DNA of 64,000 nucleotides. Source: Pogostemon cablin. Taxonomy: Eukaryota; Streptophyta; Magnoliopsida; Lamiales; Lamiaceae. Positions within the stretch are counted from its first letter, which is position 1. Every line of letters starts with the position of its first letter. Shown here one piece after another: positions 35,390 to 47,500 of the stretch. The notes under the pieces are model-generated. The model saw only the letters and a list, made by a program, of their open reading frames with translations. It was not told the DNA's origin and ran no database searches. The position numbers were made by a program, and so were the translations under genes. Location of the stretch: positions 2,974,198 through 3,038,197 of the forward strand of contig CM042954.1 of assembly GCA_023678885.1 (NCBI GenBank). Reading direction: 5' to 3'.

Positions 35390-36778
35390 TGTTGGCGCTT
35401 GGATCATTTGTTTAACGTCACCTGTTAGGGTTTCATACATTTCTAATATCAGCGGAAGCAATAAATCATAGAAACGATTACCGTTCACCAGGGTATGTTG
35501 AAGAAAGATGATTCACGCTGGCAGACTATGCAGTCCCACGAGAATGGCCATAACTTCCTCGTCTGATGTCGGAATTGAATAATATTTGTGCTCAGATGAT
35601 CCTCTCTTCAAGGGCTTTCCGTCAGTATATTGATCATTGAATTCTAAGTACTGTATGATTTTATATCAATTTCGCAAGGTGGCGGACAGCAGCAGCAAAC
35701 TACCTTCTGATCTTCTGTCATATGTCCCAAGTCCGATATCGACGTCGTGTGGGCGACGATCTACGAGACCTCCTCAATATGCTCTCAACCCTCATCACAC
35801 ATGAATGATCAATTAGATTAGGGTTCCAGATAAGCTGAGGTGACTTATATACATGGGCTACAGCAGGGACCAGGATGAGAAATTGGGTTGGGCCTCCATT
35901 GGGCTTAAGTATCCAAGCTTAGTCCAAAGCTTATACTTAAGTCCAATAATAATAATATATTCCACTAAAATATTATTACTGCACTGTCTTTCCAATCCCA
36001 AAATTACGTTTTGGGCTCCTTCTTATTATGAGTCCGTTAGTCTCCCCATGTTTAAGATATACAATGTCCACTAATTAATTTAAGTTACTGACAACTCAAT
36101 TAATTAATATCTCATCCAAGAGTAGTACCACTCAACCTCATTATCATGCCGGAATAAATTCCACCTGCAGGGTTTACATGATAATCCTTATGAGCTCCTC
36201 AAGGGGACATCATCAACCTATGACGGACACGGATTCCTTCTACAATCAACAGCACACCATAGAGACAGCACTATTTCCCAACTCATCGAGTTTGTTGATT
36301 TAATTACATGTAAATCTCACCCATTGATGAATCAAAGAAATACATATTGCCCTACGTGTCGAGGTTATTGTATAGGGATTAAGAGCACGAACTTCCATAA
36401 TAACTGAGATCAAGTTCTCCTATAAGTCAGTATAAGTCGAACGATCTCAAGCGGTCCTGCTCAATACACACAAGTGCACTAATGTGATTCTATAGCCAAG
36501 ACAAGCTAATACCAAACCACACTACAACCATCCCAATAGAGAGTCCCCGTCTATCTCGGTTGTGAGCATCTGTTTATACTTTATAAGGAAACCGATAATA
36601 TGATCTTCCGCGTGTTGTCGCACAACATATTATCTACAGTATAAAGTAAGTGGACTATTGCATCGTGCATATAAATAAATTATAAGACGCAATCATTTGA
36701 TCATATGATTCTCATTTCAAATTGATTGTTATAACATTGTTAATACAAAAAGCTAGACTTTTAGTATATAATCCAACA
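35390..36778 (-). repeat. Copy D 5' LTR
   Basis: 1389 bases, the same length as the left LTR of this copy. It ends ATATAATCCAACA against the TSD AATAT. Confidence 0.93.
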
Positions 36779-36783
36779 AATAT

Positions 36784-37161
36784 ATGGTCCTTAATAAATT
36801 TATTTTAGACCTTCCTTCTTTGAAGATTGTCCACGTTCAATGCATCTCCAATCTTTTTGGTAAGTTTTATTTTTCTCTTCAAATCAAATCCCTCCTTAAT
36901 TTATCTTAGTCAAATCTCTCCTTATTTTGTCTTGGTCAAATCTTTATTTTTCTGCAGTTAAAATTATTGTAACAGTCCCACATAAATAAATTATGTGACT
37001 ATACAATTTCTCTTATTTTTGGCATGTTTAGACAAGAATTGAAATAATTAAAATATAATATGTGAAATAGAAATAAGTCGTAATTAATAGTAAATAATCA
37101 CAACTCACATAAAAATATATATGAATTCATCTAAATAATGAGGTAAAATTACGACTTATCA
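36784..37161 (-). repeat. 5' LTR of the gag-only Gypsy, part 2
   Basis: It continues from 28445 after removal of copy D and one AATAT. It ends ACGACTTATCA against the TSD TACAC. It keeps the empty site of the MITE found in the other LTR. Confidence 0.9.
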
Positions 37162-37559
37162 TACACTTAGGTGTAAATAATAAGTATCCTCCCCATCGGA
37201 GTCACTGCTTTTATTTGCATAGCTAAAGTGGAACCGACTATTAATTATTTTGTCATGAGGTTAGGTTGACGAATGAAATTAATGAGTAAAACATTCTCTT
37301 GTAAATGTTCGAGTTTGTAAACGTCCACACTATCGTGTCTTGCAGACTCACGGTGCTTGAGATGTCGGTGAATTTATATTTTAAATTATTTTGAGGGAAT
37401 CAATATAAATGGATAAATTCGAAGATTTGATCGGTGTATTTATTTGTAATTCTCTGTAATTTCAAATGGTTTTGTCTCACTTATTCTTTACTAAAAGAAA
37501 CATATTTAATTTTCCAAAATTAGATTATTAGAAAAGAATCTTGGTTTTTAATTTTACTT

Positions 37560-37990
37560 CTTAAGAAAATATAAATATGTGTTCTCACTAAGAATGTCTC
37601 ATGATGCTTTTTAAAGTCTCTAGTGAAGAGTTGAGAGGTTCATAGAAATATGATGGCCTCATGCGACTCTTCAGATACTTGATTAAGTTAGATAGGCGGG
37701 AGGTCATGGTTGAATTGATGAATGAATTGGAAATGCTCGGAGTAGATATTAAAGGAAAACCTAGATCAATTTAATTCTCCATAGTTTGTCTAGATGTTTT
37801 GAGTAAGTTCCACCTGAATTACGAAAGGATGTATATGGTGGGGAACTTCTGTCAAAACATGTGGCGAAGGAAAGTCATTTTCATCATGAGGTGAACAAGA
37901 TTGGTATCTCATTCACTAGTTGTAGAAGCATGATTAGTGATGGCATTTACTGACACGTTGTCTGTAGATACCGCAGTCACTAAAAGCCTG
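37560..37990 (+). pseudogene. Copy C gag remnant
   Basis: It matches the gag of copy B: 'VMVELMNELEMLGVDIKGKPRS' at about 37706-37770, with stops around it. The leader between 37167 and 37560 is colinear with copy B (4400-4800), including hairpin H3 at about 37171-37220. Confidence 0.65.
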
Positions 37991-38029
37991 CAACTAAGTG
38001 ATGATGAGACTGTAATATACTTGGGCAAT

Positions 38030-38800
38030 ACTACGAGAGTAGTGGTTGTTGCAGTTAGAGTTGTTTATTTATCTCACGATATGAATAAATGATTAATTAT
38101 GAGAAATTGTCTTTACGTACATTTTTCATAGAAAGAATTTGATTTCAGTTTCTATACATCTACGGATGGATACTTCATTTCATTTGAATGACATAGTCAA
38201 AGTAATGAAGGGTGGAGCTATAATCTGTTGTGATATGTTGGTGACAATTTGTATACTTTTAAATCATGTTTATTCCACGGACGCAACAAATAATAATTAA
38301 TAATGTGTCTTCTAATCTTAATAAGAGTGAGACTCTTTTGGAAATGATTAGATGGATGATGAATTATTTGGAATTACTAAATTCATTTTATAGGTATACC
38401 CTAATAAATAGTAATTCGTATGAATGTTTGTCTGTTTGTGGGATAACCTAGAAAAATGAAGGGTAATTTATTTAGTCCAAAAGATCGAAGGGTGAATGTT
38501 AACACAAACACTAGATTTTTGGAAAAGGACTATGTATTAAATCATAAACCCATGTATAAATTGTTCTAAAGGAAGTGAGAGAGAAAACACAAAGTATTAG
38601 TACCAAGTGTACAAAAGGAGATACCACAAGGTAAATTACAACGCGTGTCACATCAGATACACAATTACGTGTAGTGCCTTGTCGTAGTGGGAGGGTTGTT
38701 CGACAACCCATAAGATATATGTTTTGGGAGAGTCGTGAGACTTGGTCCCTGGTAAACATGGAATGGACCCACGGATACGACGAAGCACTATAAGTTTTAA
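38030..38800 (+). pseudogene. Copy C protease/integrase with internal deletion
   Basis: The post-protease segment is present to about 38328. The sequence then jumps from 'aatcttaataagagtga' to 'gactcttttggaaatgatt', which in copy B lie about 400 bases apart (5540 and 5943). GAG-pre-integrase and the front of the integrase core are therefore gone. The integrase C-terminal extension continues to about 38800 with stops. Confidence 0.7.
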
Positions 38801-38879
38801 ATGCGATATCTTAGCAAATGCAGTGATGTTGAAATAGAATCGATGAATTCTAAATTAGATCTGGGAGCTTGTAGAACCA

Positions 38880-39480
38880 CTATATGGTGTAAAAGCTATT
38901 GGAAGTGGTCATACGAAATAAAAGAGGATCATATGGTAAGGTGAAAACCTTGAAAGCAAAGCTTGTTGCGAAAAGATATAATAGAAAGAAAAGGTTCGAT
39001 TATGAGAAAACTTGTTCGCCGAAAGCTATGCCTATGTTGATCTGGACTCTTTTATCTGTTGCTACTCATATGAAATATGAAGGATAGCAAATAGATGTCA
39101 AGAAAGCTTTGCTGATTGGAAGTCTTGAGGAAAACATCTATGTGAAGCAACTAGAGTGATTCATTGCAAAGGGCTAAGAGCATTTTGATAGTAAGTTTAA
39201 AAGTGTCCATCGATGGACTAAAGTAAGCTTCAAGATCATAGAACATCCGTTTTGATGAAGAAATCCAGGAATATGGTTTAATCAATGCGCGGATGTGTCT
39301 TGTGTATTGTAAAGAGTGACGGAAACGTGGTGGTATTTCTTGTACTATACGTAGATAGTATCTTGCTCATTGGAGACAATGAAAGAGTATTGTCGGACGT
39401 ATGGTTATGGTTAATAAAGCAGTATGAAATGAAGGACTTAAGAAGAGCAAAAATATCCTTTTGATCACGGTAATACGAAT
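38880..39480 (+). pseudogene. Copy C reverse transcriptase
   Basis: The frame 38899-39087 shows 'VVIRNKRGSYGKVKTLKAKLVAK' and 'FDYEKTCSPKAMPMLIWTLL'. The active-site codons at 39348-39359 read Tyr-Val-Asp-Ser with AGT for Ser, as in copies D and E. Stops and frameshifts lie between. Confidence 0.82.
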
Positions 39481-39489
39481 CAAAAGAAA

Positions 39490-40336
39490 GGATATTATGC
39501 TTGTCTCAAGCTTCATGAATTGATACGATCCTTACTTATTTTAGCATGTGACTTTATCTAAGGATTTGTGTCTTGAGACACAAAAGAAGATAAAGGTGAT
39601 GAAAGCGGTTCCTTATGTTTCAGCGAATAAGGAAGTTTAATCTAAGGAATGCTATGCAAGAGTATGGATATCTGTTTTGCTAAACGCATGAACAGTGGGC
39701 ATCAAAAGGTAACCCGAAACAAGAATGTTGAACTGTGGTAAGACATATATTTATGTACCTGAAAAGGACTAGAAATTATATGTGGGCTTACCGGACAGAT
39801 TTGCTGCTTCTTATAAGTTACGTAGATTCGGATTTTTCAAATCAGATAGGGATGACAGTAAATCCACCTCAAAGGTTATGTGTTTAATTTTAGGAAGTAG
39901 AGTCATAATGTGGAGGAGTGTTATATAGAAATATATTTCAGACTCCGGACTCCATCATAGAAAGATGATAAATTGGAGCCTATGAGGCAGCCAAAGTATC
40001 TGTATGACTCTAGAAATTTCATGATGGACTTTGAAGTGTTTCTAAGTTTGCCCAAGGTTATCACAATTTATTTTGATGATAAAGGTGCAGTTGCAAACTT
40101 GAAGAAATCACGAGTCCATAAGGCAATTACACACATGGAGCACGAGTACCACCTGTTACGAGAAATCGTATGAAGAGGGGAAGGTTGTTGTCGCCTAGAT
40201 TGCATCGAAATATAACCTAGTAAATCCATTTACAAAGACCTTAAAGCGAGAGCTTTTGATGGTCGTGTAGTAAGAGTGGGAATCAGATGTATGGCAGAAG
40301 ACATGACAACATAGTCTTTTAGTATAAGTGGGAGAT
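39490..40336 (+). pseudogene. Copy C RNase H end and polypurine tract
   Basis: The frame 39973-40173 holds 'PKYLYDSRNFMMDFEV', 'YFDDKGAVANLKKSRVH' and 'THMEHEYHLLREIV'. The purine tract AAGTGGGAGAT ends against the 3' LTR at 40337. Confidence 0.82.
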
Positions 40337-41611
40337 TGTTGGATTGTATACTAAAAGTCTAGCTTTAGTATGAACAATGATATACCAATTTATTTGAAAT
40401 GAGAATCATATGATCAAATGATTGTGTCTTATAATTTATTTATATGTTCGATGCAATAGTCCACTTACTTTATACTGTAGATAATATGTTGTGCGACAAT
40501 ACGCGAAAGATCATATTATTAGTTTCCTTATAAAGTATAAAGAGATGCTCACAACCGAGATAGACGGAGACTCTCTATCGGGATGATTGTAGTGTTGTTT
40601 GGTATTAGCTTGTCTTGGCTATAGAATCACATTAGTGCACTTGTGTGTATTGAGTAGGACCGCTTGAGATCGTTCGACTTATACTGACTTATAGAAGAAC
40701 TTGATCTCAGTTATCGGTGAGTTGGGAAATAGTGTTGTCTTTATGGTGTACTGTTGATTGTAGAAGGAATCTGTGTCCGTCATAGGTTGATGATGTCCCC
40801 ATGAGGAGCTCATAAGGATTATCATGTAAACCCTGCAGGTGAAATTTATTCCTGCATGATAATGAGGTTGAGTGGTACTACTCTTGAATAAGATATTAAT
40901 TAATGGAGTTGTCAGTAACTTAATTAATTAATGGACATTGTATATCTTAAACATGGGGAGATTAATGGACTCATAATAAGAAGGAGCCCAAAACGTAATT
41001 TTGGGATTGAAAAGGTAGTGCAGTAATAATATTTTAGTGGACTATATTATTATTATTGGACTTAAGTATAAGCTTTGGGCTAAACTTGGATACTTAAGCC
41101 CAGTGGAGGCCCAACCCAATTTCTCCTACTGGTCCCTGTTATAGCCCATATATAAGTCATCTCAACTGTCCATAAATCCTAATTATTACATGCCTAATAC
41201 TGTGAGGGGGTGTGGGAATAACAAATTGAGAAGATTACTAGGATCGTCACCCACACGACGTCGAGATTGGACTAGGGAATACAGCAGAAGGCTGGAAGGT
41301 TGTTTGCTACTGCTGTCCCCACCCTGTAAAATTCATATAAAATAATACAGTACTCTGAATTCAATGTTTAATATACTGACGGAAAGCCGCCGAAGAGAGG
41401 ATCCTCTGAGTGTGTAGATCACTCTAATTGGAGTTCAGATGAAAAAGTTATGGCCATTCTCGTGACTCTGCGCAGGCTGCCAGCGAGAATCAACCTTCTT
41501 CAACATACCCTGGTGAAAGGTAATACATTTCATGTTTTCTTGCTTCCGCTGTATATTAGAAACATATGAAACCCTAACGGGTCATGTTAACTAAACGATC
41601 GAATGCCAACA
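40337..41611 (+). repeat. Copy C 3' LTR with 110-base deletion
   Basis: It begins TGTTGGATTGTATACTAAAA and ends CGAATGCCAACA against AGAAG. It is 1275 bases. The segment matching 19807-19916 of the 5' LTR is missing at 40714. Confidence 0.92.
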
Positions 41612-41616
41612 AGAAG

Positions 41617-43124
41617 AAGTGTTGGGACGATGGATTGAACATAGCATTGCAACTGGTGTTATTACACAAGCAAAAGCTAACAGGTCCACGGCTTTGCCTC
41701 CTTACCTTTTCTACGCAGATGATATTGTAATATTTTGTCAAGGGAATGAAAAGTAGATAGAGGGGATTAGAGATATGCTACATGCCTATGCGAGGATATC
41801 TGGACAGGAGTTTAATCCTCAGAAGTCGAGGGTATTCTTTGGGTCACACGTGAAGCCGGCGGTTAAGAGAAAGATCATTCATGAGTTAGCTATACAAGAG
41901 GGCAGATTTCCATTTAAATACTTGGGGACACCGATCTTTATCGGAGCTCCAAAAAGAGAATAGTTTGAGCAGGCTACTGATGGTGTCCTTTGCAAAATTG
42001 AGAGATGGAAAGGAAATTTGTTGTCCATGGCAGGCAGAATTTGCCTGGTTAATTCAATAATCATTGCCTCAGCTGTCCATGTGATGATGGTTTATAAATG
42101 GCTTCGGCATCTGATTAAAAAGATCGAAGCCGCATGTAGAAACTTCATATGGTCGGAGGATGTTAATAAGAAAAGTAGGTTCACGGTGGCTTGGAAAAAG
42201 TTATGATGTCCTGTGTTGGAGGGGGGACTTGGTATTAGATTTTTTAGAGCAGACAATGAAGCTTATCTCATAAAACTCTCATGGGACATAATGGATGGGG
42301 AGGGGGCATTGGCAATGATCAAAGGTCGTTGGTTCGATGGGAAAAAGTTGAGGGGGTATACTGTTTCATCTATTAGAGGAGCTTGTGTTACACACATCAA
42401 TAGATTGAAGGAGGATGAAGTCTGGATTGCAGGCTATGATTCGAAAGTTAGATTTTTGCTTGATAATTGGATAGAGACTACTATCGCTGATTTGGTGGAG
42501 ATTCCACAGAACATACGTCATCTCTTTGATGATAAAATTGGGGGCTACTTTTACGATGGATGTTGGCACTTTACTGAATGTTTCTCTAACACTTATCCTC
42601 ACATTGTGGAGGCTATTCTATCAATTAAAATGTTTCCAAATCTTGATGAGTGCAGGTTTTGGAGCAAATCTCTTAGAGGCAAGGTGACATCAAAGATCGC
42701 CTACTTGCATACGAGGAAATCATTCCTTCAAAAAAATTGGGAAAGCTGGATTTGGGCAAGTTTCATTCCCCCACGACGATCCATCACAGCTTGGAAAGCG
42801 ATCAACAGAGTCATAACCACTTGGGATGTTCTTCGGCAGAAGGGGTTCCAGGGCCCGTCGAGATGCTACCTTTGCAAATCTGCGGAGGAGAGCATGGATC
42901 ATTTATATCTGGAATGTCCAGTCTCAGTGGATATTCTAAACATGATGCTAGCGGGGTTTTCTTTTGGTTCAGCAATGATTTTGAATCAGACGTTCCTGGG
43001 ATTTTTATTGCAAGCTATGACAATCTCTGGAAGCTCGCAGATTATATCTTTATGGAGGCTTGCTATGGTTTCCTATACTTGGATTCTATGGCAAGAACGA
43101 AATGGAATGATGTTTGAGGGATAC
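41617..43124 (+). pseudogene. LINE ORF2, 3' half of RT and zf-RVT
   Basis: It continues the frame of 17799-19428. It opens 'EVLGRWIEHSIATGVITQ', then 'LFYADDIVIF' with the RT active site (YADD intact), 'QEFNPQKSRVFFG', 'FKYLGTPIFIG', 'ERWKGNLLSMAGRICLVNS' and 'EGGLGIRFFRADNEAYLIK'. The C-terminal zf-RVT region is 'WIWASFIPPRRSITAWKAI' to 'CYLCKSAEESMDHLYLECP'. Stops fall at about 41754, 41961 and 42204; the frame 42213-43124 is otherwise open. After 'MMFEGYTKI' it is cut by copy E, so the 3' UTR and poly(A) are missing. Confidence 0.93.
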
Positions 43125-43133
43125 ACGAAAATA

Positions 43134-43990
43134 CGTCTTACCGCAGATCATCACTCTTGTTCTGGGTTACGTTGATAACGACTCTGTATGCATTCAGCAA
43201 AATAAATATCCTTTTTCGTGCATAACATTCCTTAGGTTAAGCTTCCTTATTCGCCAAAGTATAAGGAACTGCTTTCTACACCTTTATCTTCTTTTGTGTC
43301 TTAAGATACATTTCCTTAGATAAAGTTACATGCTAAAACGAGCAAGGATTATATCATTTCATGAAACTTGAGATAAGCACAACATTCTTTCTTGTGATTC
43401 GAATTCCCATGATTATAAGAATATATTTTGCTTCTCTTAAGTCCTTCATTTCATACTGCTTTATGAATCATACCATACGCCTGACAATACTCTTTCATTG
43501 TCTCCAATGAACAACATACTATCTACGTATAGTACTAGAAATACCACTACGTTTCCGCCACTCTTTTCTAATACACAAGACCCATCCGAGAATTGATTAA
43601 ATCCATGTTACTTGATTTTCTCATCAAACAGATGTACTTTGAGTTTAAAGCTCGCTTTGGTCCACCAATGGACACTTTTAAGCTTACACTCAAAATGCTT
43701 TTCGCTCTTCGCAATGAATCACTCTGGTTGCTTCCCATAGTTGTTTTTCTCAAGACTTTCCAATCACGGAAACCTTCTTGACATCTATTTGCTATACCTC
43801 ATAATTCAATATGAGCAACAATAAAATAATAGAACACAGATCGACTTAAACTTAGCTACTGGCGAAAAAGGTTTCCTCATACTCGAACTCACCCTTCTTT
43901 CTGAGTGTACCTTTACGCAACAAGCCTTGTTTCAAAGTATCACCTTACCGTTTGATCCTCTTTTATTTTGTAGAGTCACCTCCAATGGCA
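43134..43990 (-). pseudogene. Copy E reverse transcriptase and start of RNase H
   Basis: Colinear with 30420-31280 of copy D. The active-site codons at 43518-43529 (minus strand) read Tyr-Val-Asp-Ser with AGT for Ser, preceded by 'FLVL' and followed by 'MLFIGDN'. Upstream RT motifs near 43600-43990 are readable across frameshifts. Confidence 0.8.
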
Positions 43991-44059
43991 TTCACACCAT
44001 TACGCGGCTCTACAAGCACCAAGTCCTAATCTAGAATCCATAGATTCTATTTCAAAATT

Positions 44060-44251
44060 CATTGCGGCTTGCTAAAATTTCGCATTTCTATCTTGTAGTG
44101 CTTCGTCGTACCCATGAGCCGATTTCATGTTTGCTAGGGACCAAATCTTACGACTCTTCCAAAACATAAATATATCAGGTTGTAGAACAACCCTCCAACT
44201 ACAACAAAGCACTACACGCAATTGTGTATCAGACATGTCACGCAATGCAGT
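44060..44251 (-). pseudogene. Copy E integrase extension, part 1
   Basis: Matches 31380-31530 of copy D. It ends at the TSD AGT of the CACTA element (44249-44251) and continues at 60279. Confidence 0.75.
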
Positions 44252-44580
44252 CACTACAACAATAAAGCATTAAGACAACATATATAATTTGTTGTCCATT
44301 TGCTTGTTTTTGAAAAAATGCTATGTAGTCAAAGCCCCTATTGTCTTAGAGTCAATTTATGACAATACATTATATGTGTTGTCTTGTGCATTTTTTTCCT
44401 TAAAAAAGACGCACAAAGTCAACACATTATATATGTTCTTTGTGTGTCTTTTTTCCTTAAAGTTTTTAAAATGACAATAGATTATATGTGTTGTCTTTGT
44501 GCATTTTTTTTCTTACAAATTTTCAAAATGACAATAAATTATGTGTTGTCTTAATTTGTTAAAACAACACATTTACTTAT
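44252..44580. repeat. Left TIR and subterminal repeats of CACTA
   Basis: The TIR is at 44252-44279. It is followed by repeated ATTATATGTGTTGTCTT(T)GTGCATTTTTTT and TGACAATA units up to 44580. Such units are usual transposase-binding arrays in CACTA elements. Confidence 0.85.
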
Positions 44581-47500
44581 ATTTTTATTTATTATTTATT
44601 TATTTTATTATTATTACTACTACTTTGTGTAACATTTATTGCATGATATACAAAAAAATAATAATAAATTGATAAACGAGATAACTAATTTTGAAATATT
44701 AATAACTAAACGATTCAAGATATATTGCATTTTATAACCAAATGTAGCAAAGAATAAAAAACTTAACAAAAAAATGATAATAAAAAACTAACTATAGCTG
44801 GAAACTATGACAAAATTGGTTCAAATTAAGCGAGTCACAACGTCTACCAGTGCAGGATCCAGCCATATATATCTCCTATTTGCTCCTCCTTTTGTTGTCT
44901 CAAAATCGTCTGCAATTAGACATGACAAGTGATACCACATTGGATCCTATCTCCTGGAAACGGGATAATGGAAAGCCTCCTGGAAAATCCATGCACTTTA
45001 GCAAATTTACATCAAACAAATAGTAAAAGATCAGAACTAGTAAATCCTCACTAATAACTTTTGCCAAGTGACTAACTGTTCCGTATATAATCAAATTACA
45101 AAGGTTGCTCAAAAGAGGAAGCATATATATTGATGGAATGCAAAAACTTCTGGATATTAAATTTGCTATCTTTGAAAATTCTTCTGACATAGGGGTAAGA
45201 GATAAAGGACTTGATTAAAAATATCAAGAGAAATGAGAATTAGATGAACAACGAAATTCTACAGAACAAGCTCCATTGAATACAATGTAATATCATACAT
45301 AATTTTCCATACCTTTAAAGAAGATATTTTCTCCAATTCATGATCCAATTTTACCGCCATCAATGGGGACTAATATTCCTGAAAGAGAAAACTCATGTCT
45401 CATTAAGTAAAATATACTCCTTAGAACAAAATTACTTTGTAGAAGCAGGTTATACTCCCTCAATCAAACAAAAGACATAAGTTTCTCTTTTTATGTGTCT
45501 CAAATTTCGCACATATTTATGTTGTAGTAAATAATTGATATGATTGTTAATTAGGGCCTAGGCACATTTAGAAACAATGAATTTTTAATATGTAATATTG
45601 TAGTCTCAGTCCTAAATTTATGAATTTCCATGTCAACTACTTTTAGAAAATTTTGCATGCCAACTTTTTTTTGAAGTCACTAAGATCTTTCTTGGGATGA
45701 CTGGTTGAGAGATCATATTATCCATCAAATAAAATATATGTAATTCTTGATAAATAGAAAATGTGTGGCAGCTATTCCTTTCACAAAGTTAACTAGGATT
45801 CCTACAATCAAATCAATGAAAAGTATCCAGAAATAGTAGTACCTCTTTATGATTTCCGAAAGCACTACACGAACTTTTTCCACGCAGATCCCAGATAAAT
45901 ATAGTTCCCTACTTGCTTACCTCAAAAAATAATCTACTGAAATTTATGAAGTTCAAGATATGGTCCATCGCTCATGACGTGAAAGAGAGAAATAATGCAC
46001 AAAATGGAAAATGTAGAAACATACTCATATCCCCACTTAATTTGATGCAATAATGGGAGATCACTGACTCTTCTATCCCATATATATATTAATTGCACCA
46101 TTAGTATTAGAAGCGAGCAACCTTTACAGAAGATTACGGAGAAAAAAAACAGAAAGATAATAAGTAACCCTTCAAGGCAAGTAACTTAATAAGGAACTAC
46201 CAAGGAAAACATATATAAAAAATATCAGCTCAATAAAATTCATCCAGCAATACTTACAGCAATAAGTAATACTTCACATGCATTGGAAAAACTCTACCTA
46301 CAGAAATATTTACATTACTAGTGGCAAATCATATTTAACAAATTAGCTTTAGACAAATTATCAGCTCGATAAAATTCATCCAGCAAGTACAAAACAAAAG
46401 ACTCTGGAAGCTCATATTTTTTTAGGTCCGTATGGATATGGATTTAAATTTCAGGTACCATTCCTGAATCTGACACTTCATTATGTCTTCTACCTTCATC
46501 CCAAAACTTGAAATCACTAAGCCCCTCAAATCAAAGATAGGATTCTTCCTCTAAGAAGCTGATCATTTATAAGAAAACAATTATAAGTTGCTTATCCTTA
46601 AGGTTCGATAATAAGAAAAGTTGAAAAAGAATGAAATCAATAGAACATGTAAACTTAATAAATTTAACACAATATAGTTAATTTTTTTGTCTGATTTTTT
46701 CAGTTAATTAAAAGCAATAGGGCCCAACTAAAATTAGCAAACAGGACAAGAATACTGCAGTGGAGCCAGCTTTCCTTAAAGCTACACATTGGAATATATT
46801 TATAGTAAATAAGAGGTCAAAGATCCTATTTATAGAGACAAAGTTGCAGCCCACAGACAATAATAGCAAAAACCAATTACGTACCACTGTTATGTGAGAG
46901 ACAATTAATAAATTACGTACCACTGTTATGTGCTAATGTACCATTGTTTTATTAATCATTAAGATGATATAATTAAGAAAAGCATTTCATAAGAGTGATC
47001 CTAACTTTTATTAGAGTGTCGGATTCTTTCTTCATTACCACTGCGGACTGAGATACCCAAAACTTAAAACAAATAAATATTATCACTCAGAAATATTTGA
47101 ATAATAGCATAGGCAAAGAATCAAGAGAATATAGTAATAGAGAAAGCACCTTCTTGATGCAGCTGCTGAAACAAAAAATAGGCACAACAGGGCTACATTT
47201 CAGGTCCAAAAAGAAAACAATTAATTGAGAAAGTGAGAATTGGATCATGATACGTGTTTCAGATGCAAAAATAATAGGCTAATCAAAAATCAAATGATGG
47301 GCCAATAGTCTTGAAGGCTTTCTTATCATACAACCTTGGAGTATAAATTATAATATCTCTTATAAATTATAGCTTTATTATAACATCACATTCAAACCAG
47401 TCAAAAAAGGCATCAAACAGAAATTTCCTAACAACGAACACTAGCTTTTGTATATAGCTTTTTACTACTTATTAAGAGTATTTTAATTTTATTTTCATGT

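Larger units (their letters stand above)
28446..36778 (-). mobile_element. Copia family W copy D, inserted in a Gypsy LTR
   Basis: A complete 8333-base element on the minus strand with two 1389-base LTRs (28446-29834, 35390-36778) and TSD AATAT (28441-28445, 36779-36783). The LTRs are very alike (one difference in the last 64 bases; a cluster of about six in the first 145). It is the youngest family-W copy in the window, yet its pol is full of stops. It carries YVDS in the RT active site and a 62-base tandem array in the leader. Confidence 0.93.
22768..37161 (-). mobile_element. Non-autonomous Gypsy with gag only, TSD TACAC
   Basis: It is flanked by TACAC (22763-22767 and 37162-37166). LTRs are at 22768-24654 and 27544-28445 plus 36784-37161 (the second is split by copy D). 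The internal part is 24655-27543 with a tRNA-Asp-type PBS next to the right LTR and a polypurine tract next to the left one, so it reads on the minus strand. Its own length is about 5.5 kb. Only a gag-like frame is present: no protease, RT, RNase H or integrase. This fits the terminal-repeat-with-gag class, mobilised by an autonomous Athila/Tat-type partner. Confidence 0.88.
19429..41611 (+). mobile_element. Copia family W copy C, inserted in LINE and carrying nested Gypsy
   Basis: LTRs at 19429-20811 and 40337-41611 and flanking AGAAA/AGAAG TSD. The internal part is 20814-22762 plus 37162-40336. It is interrupted by the gag-only Gypsy 22768-37161 inside leader DNA. Without the nested DNA the element is about 7.8 kb. 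All pol domains are decayed, and most of GAG-pre-integrase and integrase is deleted. The two LTRs differ at about 8 of the first 125 bases, more than those of copy D, so it is older than D. Confidence 0.92.
17401..43124 (+). mobile_element. L1-type LINE split by a 22 kb insertion
   Basis: A plant L1-like non-LTR retrotransposon in two parts, 17401-19428 and 41617-43124, interrupted by copy C with a 5-base TSD (AGAAA 19424-19428, AGAAG 41612-41616). Removing the insertion and one TSD rejoins the RT frame exactly (..FCIAE|EVLGRW..). About 3.5 kb remains. The 5' end, the middle of the endonuclease domain and the 3' UTR with poly(A) are missing. Confidence 0.92.

Noticed and set aside
42737..43117. 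126-codon plus-strand ORF
   Set aside because: It is the shifted-frame shadow of the LINE ORF2 C-terminus (42213-43124).
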